In this document: piece by piece, positions 9,338 to 18,044 of the stretch | Numbering within the stretch: position 1 is the first letter of the stretch | Layout: each line of letters opens with the position of its first letter | From: DATKFM01 sp963810485 | GTDB taxonomy: Bacteria > Pseudomonadota > Alphaproteobacteria > Dongiales > Dongiaceae | Direction of reading: 5' to 3' | NCBI GenBank assembly: GCA_963810485.1 | Contig: CAWENQ010000005.1 | Location: forward strand, 744,001-808,000 | Length of the DNA: 64,000 nt | Notes under the pieces: generated by a model | Told to the model about the DNA's origin: nothing | What the model saw: only the letters and a program-made list of their open reading frames with translations | Databases searched by the model: none | Position numbers and translations under genes: made by a program

Positions 9338-9439
9338 GGCGATTCCGTATTCCTCTCAGCGCGGTTCATTGACTGAAAGCCCAATCGGTTTCGTCACGTA
9401 AGCGTTTGAAACAAGTCGATGGTCAGGGCCCTGGACTGT

Positions 9440-9506
9440 TGTACGCGCATTATCGGACTTGAAGTCTGCATGTATCACGACACGGTTGTCGAATCGCCGT
9501 GTCGTG
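9440..9506. other. Shared upstream motif and hairpin 5' of the patatin gene
   Basis: A stretch at 9440-9470 (TGTACGCGCATTATCG, then TTGAAGTCTGC) resembles 21119-21147 upstream of the radical SAM gene. Next to it, CACGACACGG (9476-9485) and CCGTGTCGTG (9497-9506) form a 10-base-pair stem with an 11-base loop. No T-tract follows on either strand, so this is not a simple terminator. It may be regulatory or a small dispersed repeat. Confidence 0.4.
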
Positions 9507-9563
9507 CAAGGAATAAATAAAGGACAAGCCGGGGGATGGTGCAACCGGTTCCGGTCGGCGCGC

Positions 9564-9602
9564 GGCAAGTCGGTGCCGCTGGTGGAAGAGTCGTGGCAAT
9601 GA
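9564..9602 (+). pseudogene. 3'-end fragment of a GFA-family gene (fragment 1)
   Basis: The last 12 codons of a GFA gene, reading GKSVPLVEESWQ and a stop, match the end of the intact copy (GKSVPLVENSS). The bases after the stop (to about 9630) also resemble those after the fragment ending at 11455, so the duplicated segment extends beyond the coding end. Confidence 0.7.
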
Positions 9603-9686
9603 AGCGTCATACGGTCGGCGATAAATTGGGTGCGCGTTTTTGCTGAAACCAGACAGTCCGGATATCGCGGAACCTCGCACAATGTT

Positions 9687-9758
9687 GTCCCCTCGCCCCG
9701 CGCAGCGGGGAGAGGGTGCCCAGCGGTCGCATCGCGACCGCTGGGCGGGTGAGGGGCC
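9687..9758 (+). repeat. Multi-stem palindromic repeat, copy 1
   Basis: Layout: GTCCCCTCGCCCC, small hairpin loop GCGCAGC, GGGGAGAGGG, then an inner stem (GCCCAGCGGTCGC at 9718-9730 with GCGACCGCTGGGC at 9734-9746), then GGGTGAGGGGCC. The outer CCCCTC and GAGGGG can also pair. It forms a convergent pair with copy 2 around a spacer of about 105 bases; that spacer is repeated between copies 3 and 4. Confidence 0.9.
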
Positions 9759-9862
9759 TGGGCGCACGGTCTCGTCAAGCCTCGCACGAAAAGAGCGCGC
9801 AGACCTCTCCATACATCTCGCCTCCGGGCGGCAACTCCCGAGCGATCGGCAACCTCGGCGCC

Positions 9863-9936
9863 GGCCCCTCACCCGCGTAACATTCGCTGGACGCGAATGT
9901 TACGATCCCTCTCCCCACTTCGTGGGGCGAGGGGAC
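9863..9936 (-). repeat. Multi-stem palindromic repeat, copy 2
   Basis: Same element in reverse: GGCCCCTCACCC, inner stem GTAACATTCGC (9877-9887) with GCGAATGTTAC (9893-9903), then CCCTCTCCCC, ACTTCGT, GGGGCGAGGGGAC. Its inner stem has a different sequence from copy 1, yet it is fully paired. Confidence 0.9.
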
Positions 9937-9945
9937 ATTTTTTAT

Positions 9946-10045
9946 AAGTTCGAGAAGAAGGCTGCCCACCTGTCGCGCCAGGCTGCGGCATTACTGGACG
10001 GCCACAGCGCTCCAGACATCGCGTCGAAGAATTACGAGGCCGCCC
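9946..10045 (+). pseudogene. 3' fragment of a DUF1479 gene
   Basis: About 30 codons read FEKKAAHLSRQAAALL and then SAPDIASKNYE. They align without gaps to the C-terminal part of the intact DUF1479 protein (EKNAAYLPRQAARFL, SAPDFAAENYE), with roughly two thirds identical. The fragment starts directly after repeat copy 2 and the similarity stops at about 10045. It is a relic, not a gene. Confidence 0.75.
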
Positions 10046-10114
10046 GTTTTCAGTTGGTGCGGTGTCGACAAGGGCGAGCGCCCCTCGCCCCTACAACTCA
10101 ATCGTCAATGACGA

Positions 10115-10306
10115 TCAGCGCCTCGACGCCTGGTAGCCGAGCCAGGCCAGTCCCGCCAACACAATCGCGGCAATCCACGACGGCAAGATCGGAATGGCGA
10201 AACTGCCAACGGTTACCGGCAATCCAGCGAGGGCGCGCGCGAGCTGCAATATTGCAATGATGGCGAAAATGACGGCCGCAAGAGTACAGAAATTGCGAGT
10301 GGTCAT
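10115..10306 (-). CDS. Small two-helix membrane protein
   Basis: 63 residues with two hydrophobic segments, AAVIFAIIAILQLARAL and then IAAIVLAGLAWLGYQ, and a short basic tail ASRR. The ATG at 10306 follows GGGGAGAG. A longer reading would continue into repeat copy 3, which is not credible protein. It resembles small inner-membrane proteins common in proteobacteria, but no function can be named. It sits alone between repeat copies 2 and 3. Confidence 0.7.
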   Translation of the reverse strand: MTTRNFCTLAAVIFAIIAILQLARALAGLPVTVGSFAIPILPSWIAAIVLAGLAWLGYQASRR

Positions 10307-10375
10307 GCTGCTCTCCCCGGAAATTGCGATCTTCATGATATCACCGGGCTGCTCGTCACGGCATTCCCTATGTCT

Positions 10376-10447
10376 GTCCCCTCGCCCCGCGCAGCGGGGA
10401 GAGGGTGCTTGGCGGTCGCGGCGCGACCGCCAAGCGGGTGAGGGGCC
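10376..10447 (+). repeat. Multi-stem palindromic repeat, copy 3
   Basis: Same outer blocks as copy 1. The inner stem is GCTTGGCGGTCGC (10407-10419) with GCGACCGCCAAGC (10423-10435). Compared with copy 1, three adjacent bases changed in the left arm and the matching three changed in the right arm, so pairing is kept. Confidence 0.9.
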
Positions 10448-10518
10448 TGGGCGCACGATCTCGGCAAGCCTCGCACCGACGAATTGCGCAACCCTCTCCA
10501 CCCATCTCACTTTCGGCG

Positions 10519-11175
10519 TCAACCCTGTGCCATCGGCAATATCGGCGCCGGCCCCTCACCCACGTAACATTCGCTGGACGCGAATGTTACGATCCCTCTC
10601 CCCACTTCGTGGGGCGAGGGGACTGGTTCCTGTGATTTCTTCCCGATGTCGCGGAGCCTTGCACATTCTTGTCCCCTCGCCCCGCGCAGCGGGGAGAGGG
10701 TGCCTAGCGGTCGCGCCGCGACTGCTAGGCGGGTGAGGGGCCTGGGCGCACGGTCTCGGCAAGCCTCGCACGAAGAGAGCGCGCAGATTACGGAGTCGTT
10801 CACCGTCTCGTGCTCGGCGGGCAGGATGATCTCCAGCAGTTCGCAGTCGTCGGACCAGCCGACGACCGTGTGCTGGATGCCCGGCGGCTGCACCCAGCTG
10901 GACCCGGCAACCAGGCGCTGCCGCCCCACGCCTTCGAACTCGGTCTCGAACCAGCCCTTGAGGCAGTAGACCATCTGGAACTGCACGTTGTGATGGTGCC
11001 GGACGCTGAGTTCGGGCCGGAACGGCGCGGTCATGCGGATCACGTGCGCCTGCGCCAGGCCGCGCGTCGCCCCCGCCACGCCGAGGTCGCGGTAAGCCGA
11101 GTAGTCGCGCAGGCCGCCGGTCTTGAAGGCGGCCTCGTCGGGATGGCTGATGACAAAGCGCTGCGAAGGTGTCAT
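10519..11175 (-). CDS. Cupin-domain protein with a repeat-derived C-terminal extension
   Basis: 218 residues. Residues 1 to about 125 form a normal small cupin, with metal-ligand region RHHHNVQFQMVY, then WVQPPGIQHTVV and ILPAEHET. The remaining 90 or so residues are translations of repeat copies 5 and 4 (for example LSPLRGARGQ and PSPHEVGRG), with no protein-like character. The repeat apparently landed at the end of the gene, removed the native stop and left a longer frame. The domain is probably still functional; the tail probably is not. Its substrate is unknown. Confidence 0.72.
   Translation of the reverse strand: MTPSQRFVISHPDEAAFKTGGLRDYSAYRDLGVAGATRGLAQAHVIRMTAPFRPELSVRHHHNVQFQMVYCLKGWFETEFEGVGRQRLVAGSSWVQPPGIQHTVVGWSDDCELLEIILPAEHETVNDSVICALSSCEACRDRAPRPLTRLAVAARPLGTLSPLRGARGQECARLRDIGKKSQEPVPSPHEVGRGIVTFASSECYVGEGPAPILPMAQG
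10550..10623 (-). repeat. Multi-stem palindromic repeat, copy 4
   Basis: Nearly identical to copy 2, including the inner stem GTAACATTCGC/GCGAATGTTAC. It forms a convergent pair with copy 3 around a spacer related to the copy 1-2 spacer, so the whole unit of about 250 bases is duplicated. Confidence 0.9.
10671..10742 (+). repeat. Multi-stem palindromic repeat, copy 5
   Basis: Inner stem GCCTAGCGGTCGC (10702-10714) with GCGACTGCTAGGC (10718-10730), one G-T wobble. The bases before it (GATGTCGCGGA, then GCACA) resemble those before copy 1. It lies inside the 3' extension of the cupin frame at 10519-11175. Confidence 0.9.
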
Positions 11176-11636
11176 GCGGAGCCTCCGGTGGTCGACAGGC
11201 CGCCACGAGAGCGTGGAATCGATGCCTGTGCAATTCTACGCCTGAGCCAATACGAACGCGAGTCCGCTTCGGGTCGAGGTGCCGAGTGACTACTTCTGCA
11301 AGACCTGCGGCATCTTCACCTACATCGCTGACGGCGAGAACGCCAAGGATGGCTACCGCGTCAACCTCGGCTGCGTCGAAGACCTCGACCCGCTCGCCCT
11401 CGACATCCGCCTCATCGACGGCAAGTCGGTGCCGCTGGTGGGGGAGTGGCGCTGACAAGGCGTCAAGCGGTCTGCGATGAAGCAACCGCCTACGACACAA
11501 ATCCGGGTGTAAATCGAAGAATTTCCTCCGAATTTCTGCTCGCGTAGGTAGAGTTGCTGCGGTATATTGCCAGCCATTTAAGAACCCTGCCATAATAAAA
11601 ATGTGAGTGCTTCGTGGGCTGGAGGAGATAAACAGC
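11176..11636. other. Intergenic with gene debris, 461 bases
   Basis: Between the cupin and the AIPR gene. It contains the second GFA fragment (11284-11455) and about 180 bases of lower-GC sequence leading to the ribosome site GGAGGAGAT at 11621-11629. I see no RNA gene or terminator. Confidence 0.5.
11284..11455 (+). pseudogene. 3'-end fragment of a GFA-family gene (fragment 2)
   Basis: The last 56 codons or so of a GFA gene: DYFCKTCGIFTYIADGEN, then GYRVNLGCVEDLDPLALD and GKSVPLVGEWR before TGA. It closely matches the end of the intact copy at 7015-7389 but differs at many silent sites, so it is an old paralogue. It lacks the N-terminal cysteines and a start, so it cannot make a working protein. 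Confidence 0.85.
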
Positions 11637-13343
11637 ATGCCGGATCTCTCGTATCCAAAAGTACAAGAACTATTCGCATCGCAGAAACGCCGGCATACGA
11701 CAGAATCACGCGGGATTCCTGCATGGGTTCTTGAGAACGTCTATCGATTGGAGGAAACGGAAGAACAACCATCGTGTCTGCGATGGTCCAGATGACAACG
11801 GGATCCATGGCATCTTCGCAAACCATGAGGCTACAACGATTGAAGCTTTCCAAAGCAAACTATTTCAAAACGCTAACAAGGAGGTTGGTGATGCTGCGCT
11901 GCGTGATTTTCTTGGCGCACTGACACAAATTCAAACTCCCGACGCAGTAAGAAACTCGAGAATTCGACTAAGAATTTATAGTTTCTCAAGGGCGCATTAG
12001 AGAACTGTCCTTAGCAGACTTGGTGGCGCAGAACTATCAAGTCAAAGGTGTCTTCGTTACGAACGGGGTCATCGATGCAAATGGCAAGCGGTTTATTGAG
12101 CGCAATCCAAGCATTTGACTTTGGATAGTCCGCGAATAGATATTTTGTATGTCTCTCCCGAAAGAGCAAAGCCAGAAACCGGTGACTTTGAGTTTGATGT
12201 CTCACGCTACGGCGCCATTAAATTCATCAACCCCCAAGGAGTTGACGCGGCGTTAGCGCCACTTCCTGCTGATCAGTTAGTTCGACTCCCCGGAATTGAT
12301 AGCGGAGCGCTGTTTGAGCCGAACCTCCGGCAATCTCTTGGTCGTACCAAGGTCAACAAAGAAATCCTTGAGAGCATCGGTGATGTGGGAGAGCACGGCC
12401 AGTTCCTGCTCTATCACAATGGCATTACGATGGTGTCTGAGGAACTGTCCGTAGAGAAGGGAAAACTCAAGGTCAAGAATTTTTACGTGGTCAATGGTTG
12501 CCAAAGTTTATCAAGCCTCTTCGAAAGAAGGGATCGAGTAACAAACGATCTATGCGTGTTCACGAAAATTGTCAAAGTTGGTCGCAACTCGGATCTGATT
12601 GATAAAATCACCCACAGGAGCAATAATCAGAATGCAATCAAGCCACGTGATTTTAAATCGAACCATCCAATCCAAGCACGACTTCAAAATGAGTTCGCTA
12701 AGGGATTTGCGGCTCCGTCTCTATGAGATCAAGCGAGGAGAAACTAAAGCCGCCACTGTCATAGATAATGAGTTGGCGGCTAAGTTGCTTCTGTCATTCG
12801 ATCTGCGGCAACCCTACACAGCGCACCAAACGTACAAGCTATTTGATGACCTCTACGGAGACATATTTGCGAGACGAGAAGTTACGGCGATTCGAATCGA
12901 GGTTATCTTCATCATCTATCAGAAGGTACTTGAAGCCCTCAATCGTATCGAAAATAAGTCGCTGGCAAATTACAAACTGACACAATTCTTCTTGCTTCAC
13001 TTGATTGCTGAGGCATTGCGCACTAGTGATGCAGGCAAAGCATTTTTGCAGAATTCAGCCGAGTTTGTTGGACAGAAGTATGGATTTAAAGTTCTGGGAG
13101 TTTGCATTGATCAGGTTCTCAATGACCTGATTACGGACCTCAATGGAGGTCTCAAGGATCGAGAAACAGAATGGAAATCCAATTGATTTCAAACGTGAGC
13201 TCAAAAGTGCCTCAGCGGTCGGGGCTCTAACAAGGTCCATTGTCGGGGCATATCAAAAACTTGTCGTAAGAGGGCGAGTTGAATTGTTTGACGCGGAGTG
13301 GAAGAAAGAAACCGACAAGCTGATAGCTGCGGAGAAACAGTAG
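11637..13343 (+). pseudogene. AIPR-family (abortive infection phage resistance) gene, several frameshifts
   Basis: About 560 residues spread over several frames. The ATG at 11637 follows GGAGGAGAT. In order: an N-terminal part with CDGPDDNGIHGIFAN (about 11780), VFVTNGVIDANGKR (about 12050), then the AIPR core at 12115-12720 with LLYHNGITMV, FYVVNGCQSLSSLF and HRSNNQNAIKPRDFKSNHP. A helical C-terminal part runs to 13343. The NGIT, NGCQ and NQN-I-RDF signatures are those of the AIPR family (PF10592), linked to phage resistance. Breaks lie near 11770, 11990, 12110, 12700 and 13160. GC is lower than in neighbouring genes, suggesting acquired DNA. Either decayed or misread. Confidence 0.75.
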
Positions 13344-13353
13344 GTCTTGGGAC

Positions 13354-14206
13354 ATGTCAGACAATGCAACCAGTGGTTCCGGCGGACAAGCACCATCAGA
13401 CTCGCGTCAACCGAACAAGGACGTGTTCCCAATGAAACAGGGCGGACCTCGACGTGGCGTCCTCTAGTGCAGTGGCTGATAAACGTCATCGCCTACATGG
13501 GTCGACACTCATTGCAGTACCTCCGAGCCACTGGGCGGTACCTTTTTAGCGATCCGACACGCACTCTGAGCATCGCCACGATTGTCCTCGCAGTATCAAC
13601 TGTCTTGCTTTGGTTGTCGACATCGGACCTGGTTCGATTTGCGGCACAGCAAGCGAGGGATATGGAACGATCACTCGCAATTGCTGAAAGGTCAACCGCC
13701 GCTGCTGAGGCTGCCGCAAATGCGGCAACTCATTCTGCAGAGGTTGCGACAGAAACCTTGCACGTCAGCCAACGTGCCTATCTTGGAATCAGGCCGAGCG
13801 TCTTTGATTTGTCTGTCGGAGCTAAGCCTCGGGTTGCTATCGAGGTCACAAACTTGGTAACACTCCTGCGCTTGATGCCCGTGTTGAACTCTTCATGACT
13901 ATCGAGAAGTTCCCACTCCCGGCAGATTTCCAGTTTGATCAAACCCTAGAGACACCTGCGACACGCGGTTCGATAGCGATGGGACGCTCTGTAACCACCG
14001 ATGTGACGAGGAGTGTCGCAATGGATGCTCAGGATTTCGAGAGAATTAATGATTTACGCGACCTTCGAATTTACGCTTGGGGGACAGTTAGATACGGGGA
14101 CGTCTTCAAGCAGTCGCATTGCTTGCGTTATTGCTTTGCATTTGATGGTGTCAGCGTACGCGAACAAACAGCAGAGGTCTGCGACAAATTCAACGGCGAT
14201 TGCTAG
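13354..14206 (+). pseudogene. Membrane-anchored coiled-coil protein of unknown function, frameshifted
   Basis: About 280 residues. A soluble start (MSDNATSGSGGQAPSD at 13354) is followed in another frame by one membrane helix (SIATIVLAVSTVLLWLS), an Ala/Glu-rich coiled coil (AAEAAANAATHSAEVA) and a beta domain with SQRAYLGIRPSVF. Near 13855 the text TTGGTAAC should read TTGGGTAAC to give the usual NLGNTPAL turn; one G is missing. The protein then continues to IYAWGTVRYGDVF and the stop at 14206. The family is widespread but uncharacterised. It lies 10 bases after the AIPR gene, with similarly low GC. Confidence 0.62.
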
Positions 14207-14215
14207 CTACGTCCC

Positions 14216-15716
<1,501 letters not shown>

Positions 15717-15830
15717 GATTGCTCTCTCGATGTCGCTGGTTTGCCGGGCTTTTTTCCGGCGCGCCGGGTGCCGCTGATGGCGTGTTAACAGAGATTATCG
15801 CGGACGCTGCGTGCATGCAAAGGGCCAGGC

Positions 15831-15857
15831 ATTAACTGCACTTTGGTGCAGTATTAA
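15831..15857. promoter_or_regulatory. Palindromic operator-like site in the mmsA upstream gap
   Basis: ATTA, ACTGCAC, TTTG, GTGCAGT, ATTAA: 7-base arms around four bases, flanked symmetrically by ATTA. It lies between the divergent mmsA (start 15716) and the small secreted protein (15933). AT-rich flanks and symmetry suggest a transcription-factor site. The factor is unknown. Confidence 0.45.
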
Positions 15858-15932
15858 CGCGGTATTTGTGATAAGGTCTTTTCGTTGGGTGAGAAAACAA
15901 AAAAGCAAAAGCCAGATGGTTGGAGGTTTTTT

Positions 15933-16232
15933 ATGACCCACAGTGTGCGCGTAGTTGCGGCGATATTGTCGGTCGGCCTGCTCGCTTTCGCAGCCCCGGC
16001 CTCGGCGGGAGATAAGGACACGCTGCAGAAGCAGCTCAACCGCCTGATGGAAGGCACCGCCGACGACATGAAGGCGCGGGCCAACGAGATGAGCCGCATC
16101 CTCCGGGAGCAGCTCGAGTCGATGATGGATGGCAACGGCAACATCGTCATCCAGGGCCCCTGGCCCTGGCAAGACGAGAAGGATCTGAAAGTGCAGCCGC
16201 AGCAGGAACCCTTCGGCGGCGAAGAAGTGTAA
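15933..16232 (+). CDS. Small secreted protein, helical
   Basis: 99 residues. The ATG at 15933 follows GGAGG at 15922-15926. A clear signal peptide (VVAAILSVGLLAFAAPASA) ends near residue 25. The mature part is short and helical (LQKQLNRLMEGTADD, SRILREQLESMMDG), with a Pro/Trp-rich end GPWPWQDE. Periplasmic location is likely. I do not recognise the family. A good terminator follows. Confidence 0.8.
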   Translation: MTHSVRVVAAILSVGLLAFAAPASAGDKDTLQKQLNRLMEGTADDMKARANEMSRILREQLESMMDGNGNIVIQGPWPWQDEKDLKVQPQQEPFGGEEV

Positions 16233-16261
16233 GTCCCCTACCTGAAATCCCTCTGTCCCAG

Positions 16262-16296
16262 CGAAGGGCGGGTCGAAAGACCCGCCCTTCGTTTTT
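16262..16296 (+). terminator. Rho-independent terminator
   Basis: Stem CGAAGGGCGGGTC / GACCCGCCCTTCG with a GAAA tetraloop, followed by TTTTT. It lies 30 bases after the stop of the small secreted protein. Confidence 0.9.
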
Positions 16297-16306
16297 GCGG
16301 GCGCGG

Positions 16307-16353
16307 GCCCCTCACCGCTGAACATCCTCTCCCCGCACGCGGGGCGAGGGGAC
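16307..16353 (-). repeat. Multi-stem palindromic repeat, copy 6 (short form)
   Basis: GCCCCTCACC, a shortened middle CTGAACAT, CCTCTCCCC, GCACGC, GGGGCGAGGGGAC. The long inner stem is missing. Copy 7 follows 28 bases later in the opposite orientation. Confidence 0.85.
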
Positions 16354-16381
16354 TTTCGTTTGTCGCGCGACATCAACAGTA

Positions 16382-16427
16382 GTCCCCTCTCCCCTACGAA
16401 GTGGGGGAGAGGGTCAGGGTGAGGGGG
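16382..16427 (+). repeat. Multi-stem palindromic repeat, copy 7 (short form)
   Basis: GTCCCCTCTCCCC, TACGAAGT, GGGGGAGAGGG, TCAGG, GTGAGGGGG. It lacks the inner stem. It lies 50 bases upstream of the DUF559 gene. Confidence 0.85.
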
Positions 16428-16478
16428 TGTAAACGACAAACACTATACAACCTTTAAGTGTGCAGTTAGTATTCACAA

Positions 16479-16817
16479 ATGCGCACGAACTCCTATGCCC
16501 GCAAACTCCGCCGGCAATCCACGCGACCCGAACAACTCCTCTGGCTGGCCCTCCGCAACCGGAGCCTCGAAGGACTGAAATTCCGCCGCCAGCACGCCGT
16601 CGGCCGGTTCATCACTGATTTCGCCTGCATCGAACGCAAACTCATCGTCGAACTGGATGGCGCAGCACACGACATCGACTACAGGCGTGACGAGCGCCGC
16701 GATGCCTGGCTCGGATCCCAAGGCTATCGCGTCATTCGTTTCATGAACGATGACGTGACCCACAATCTCGAGGGTGTAGTCGAGACCATTCGTCAAGCGC
16801 TGGCGCAAGCGGCGTGA
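16479..16817 (+). CDS. DUF559 protein, predicted Vsr/PD-(D/E)XK-like endonuclease
   Basis: 112 residues, full length for DUF559. Family marks are visible: an N-terminal basic helix (ARKLRRQSTRPEQLLW), KFRRQHAVGRFITDFAC, KLIVELDGAAHD with the conserved Glu-Leu-Asp-Gly, and GYRVIRFMNDDV. The fold is related to very-short-patch repair and restriction nucleases; activity is predicted, not proven. Its stop overlaps the first base of repeat copy 8, and copy 7 lies upstream. The gene therefore occupies the place taken by the short spacer in the copy 1-2 and 3-4 units. Confidence 0.87.
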   Translation: MRTNSYARKLRRQSTRPEQLLWLALRNRSLEGLKFRRQHAVGRFITDFACIERKLIVELDGAAHDIDYRRDERRDAWLGSQGYRVIRFMNDDVTHNLEGVVETIRQALAQAA

Positions 16818-16888
16818 CCCCTCACCCCGCAACATCCGCTGAACGCGGATGTTGCATCCCTCTCCCCCGCTGCGCGGGGCGAGGGGAC
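16817..16888 (-). repeat. Multi-stem palindromic repeat, copy 8
   Basis: Inner stem GCAACATCCGC (16829-16839) with GCGGATGTTGC (16845-16855). Compared with copy 2 (GTAACATTCGC/GCGAATGTTAC), two positions changed in each arm and both changes are compensated. Confidence 0.9.
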
Positions 16889-16902
16889 ATTCAAATGTAG
16901 TA

Positions 16903-16972
16903 GTCCCCTCTCCCCCGCGAAGTGGGGGAGAGGGTTAGAGCTTGCCCCGGACTTGATCCGGGGGTGAGGGGG
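16903..16972 (+). repeat. Multi-stem palindromic repeat, copy 9
   Basis: GTCCCCTCTCCCC, GCGAAGT, GGGGGAGAGGG, inner stem CCCCGGA (16945-16951) with TCCGGGG (16957-16963), then GTGAGGGGG. It forms a close back-to-back pair with copy 8. Confidence 0.88.
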
Positions 16973-17228
16973 CTCTTCGCATTCACATTATAAGAACAAA
17001 TTCCTTGATCTTCCACCGCCTCTCTGCTACACTTTTCTCTCCCGGAAATCTCCCCCGGCTCGATGTTGGACATCGTTGATCGGAAGACGGCAGGCCATCC
17101 GGCTCATTCCCAGGGGGTGATTCCCTTGCATGGCATCGTTCCCGAAAATTGGGGCCCCCTGAAAAACGCTTGTTTTGCCGGTTCGCCGATGTGAAACAGA
17201 GAGTTAGGCAGCGGGGAAATGCGCGAAA
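16973..17228. other. Intergenic after the repeat pair
   Basis: With repeat copies 8 and 9, this makes a gene-free stretch of about 410 bases before the methyltransferase. I see no RNA gene. A promoter for the downstream pair is expected here, but no strong -35/-10 match stands out. Confidence 0.4.
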
Positions 17229-18044
17229 ATGTCCGACACCTGGCGTGAGACCAACCGGCGGCTCTGGGACGAGCTGGCCTCGATCCATCCGGGCACGGCG
17301 TTCTACGGCGTCGATCGCTTCAAGGCCGGCGCGGACGCGCTGCTGCCGATCGAGCTTGCGGAGATGGGCGACGTCGCCGGCAAGTCGCTGCTGCATCTGC
17401 AATGCCATATCGGCCTGGACACGCTGAACTGGGCGCGGAAGGGCGCCCGCGTCACCGGCCTGGATTTCTCCGGCGAGGCGGTGCGCCAGGCGCGGAAGCT
17501 GGCGGCCGAGACCGGCCTCGCCGGCGAGTTCGTGGAGGCCGATGTCTATGACGCGCGCGCGGCGATCAAGGGCCAGTTCGATATCGTGTATGTCTCCTGG
17601 GGTGCTCTGATCTGGCTGCCGGACCTGAAGCGCTGGGCCAAGATCGTGGCGAGCCTGCTGGCGCCCGGCGGTTTCCTCTATCTCCTGGAGGGCCACCCGG
17701 CCGCGATGATGCTGGACCAGAAGGACAAGGACTCGCCCATCGCCGTGAGCCTGCCTTACTTCAAGACCGACGGCCCGCTGATCTTCAAATCGGACAAGAC
17801 CTATGCCGGCGAAGACATCCGGATCAAGAACGACACCAGCATGGAGTGGGTCCATCCGCTGTCGGAGATCGTCATGTCGGTGATCGAGGCGGGCCTGACG
17901 CTGGAGTTCCTGCATGAGCATGACCGGCTCGCCTGGCAGCTCTTCCCGTCCCTGACCAAGGGCGAGGACGGCATGTTCCATCCGCCGCCGGAAACGCCGC
18001 CGATGCCGCTGGCCTATTCGCTGAAGGCGCGCCGTCATGCCTAA
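17229..18044 (+). CDS. Class I SAM-dependent methyltransferase
   Basis: Soluble enzyme of 271 residues. The SAM-binding motif I is SLLHLQCHIGLDTLN near residue 57, and the acidic motif II region is VTGLDFSGEAV near 78. A motif IV-like IVYVSWGALIWLPDL follows near 120. The substrate cannot be told. The amidase gene starts within its last codons (8-base overlap), so the two are co-translated. Confidence 0.87.
   Translation: MSDTWRETNRRLWDELASIHPGTAFYGVDRFKAGADALLPIELAEMGDVAGKSLLHLQCHIGLDTLNWARKGARVTGLDFSGEAVRQARKLAAETGLAGEFVEADVYDARAAIKGQFDIVYVSWGALIWLPDLKRWAKIVASLLAPGGFLYLLEGHPAAMMLDQKDKDSPIAVSLPYFKTDGPLIFKSDKTYAGEDIRIKNDTSMEWVHPLSEIVMSVIEAGLTLEFLHEHDRLAWQLFPSLTKGEDGMFHPPPETPPMPLAYSLKARRHA

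Noticed and set aside
16903..16972. Rho-independent terminators within the repeats
   Set aside because: The stems are strong, but no T-tract follows in any copy, and copies occur in both orientations regardless of gene direction.
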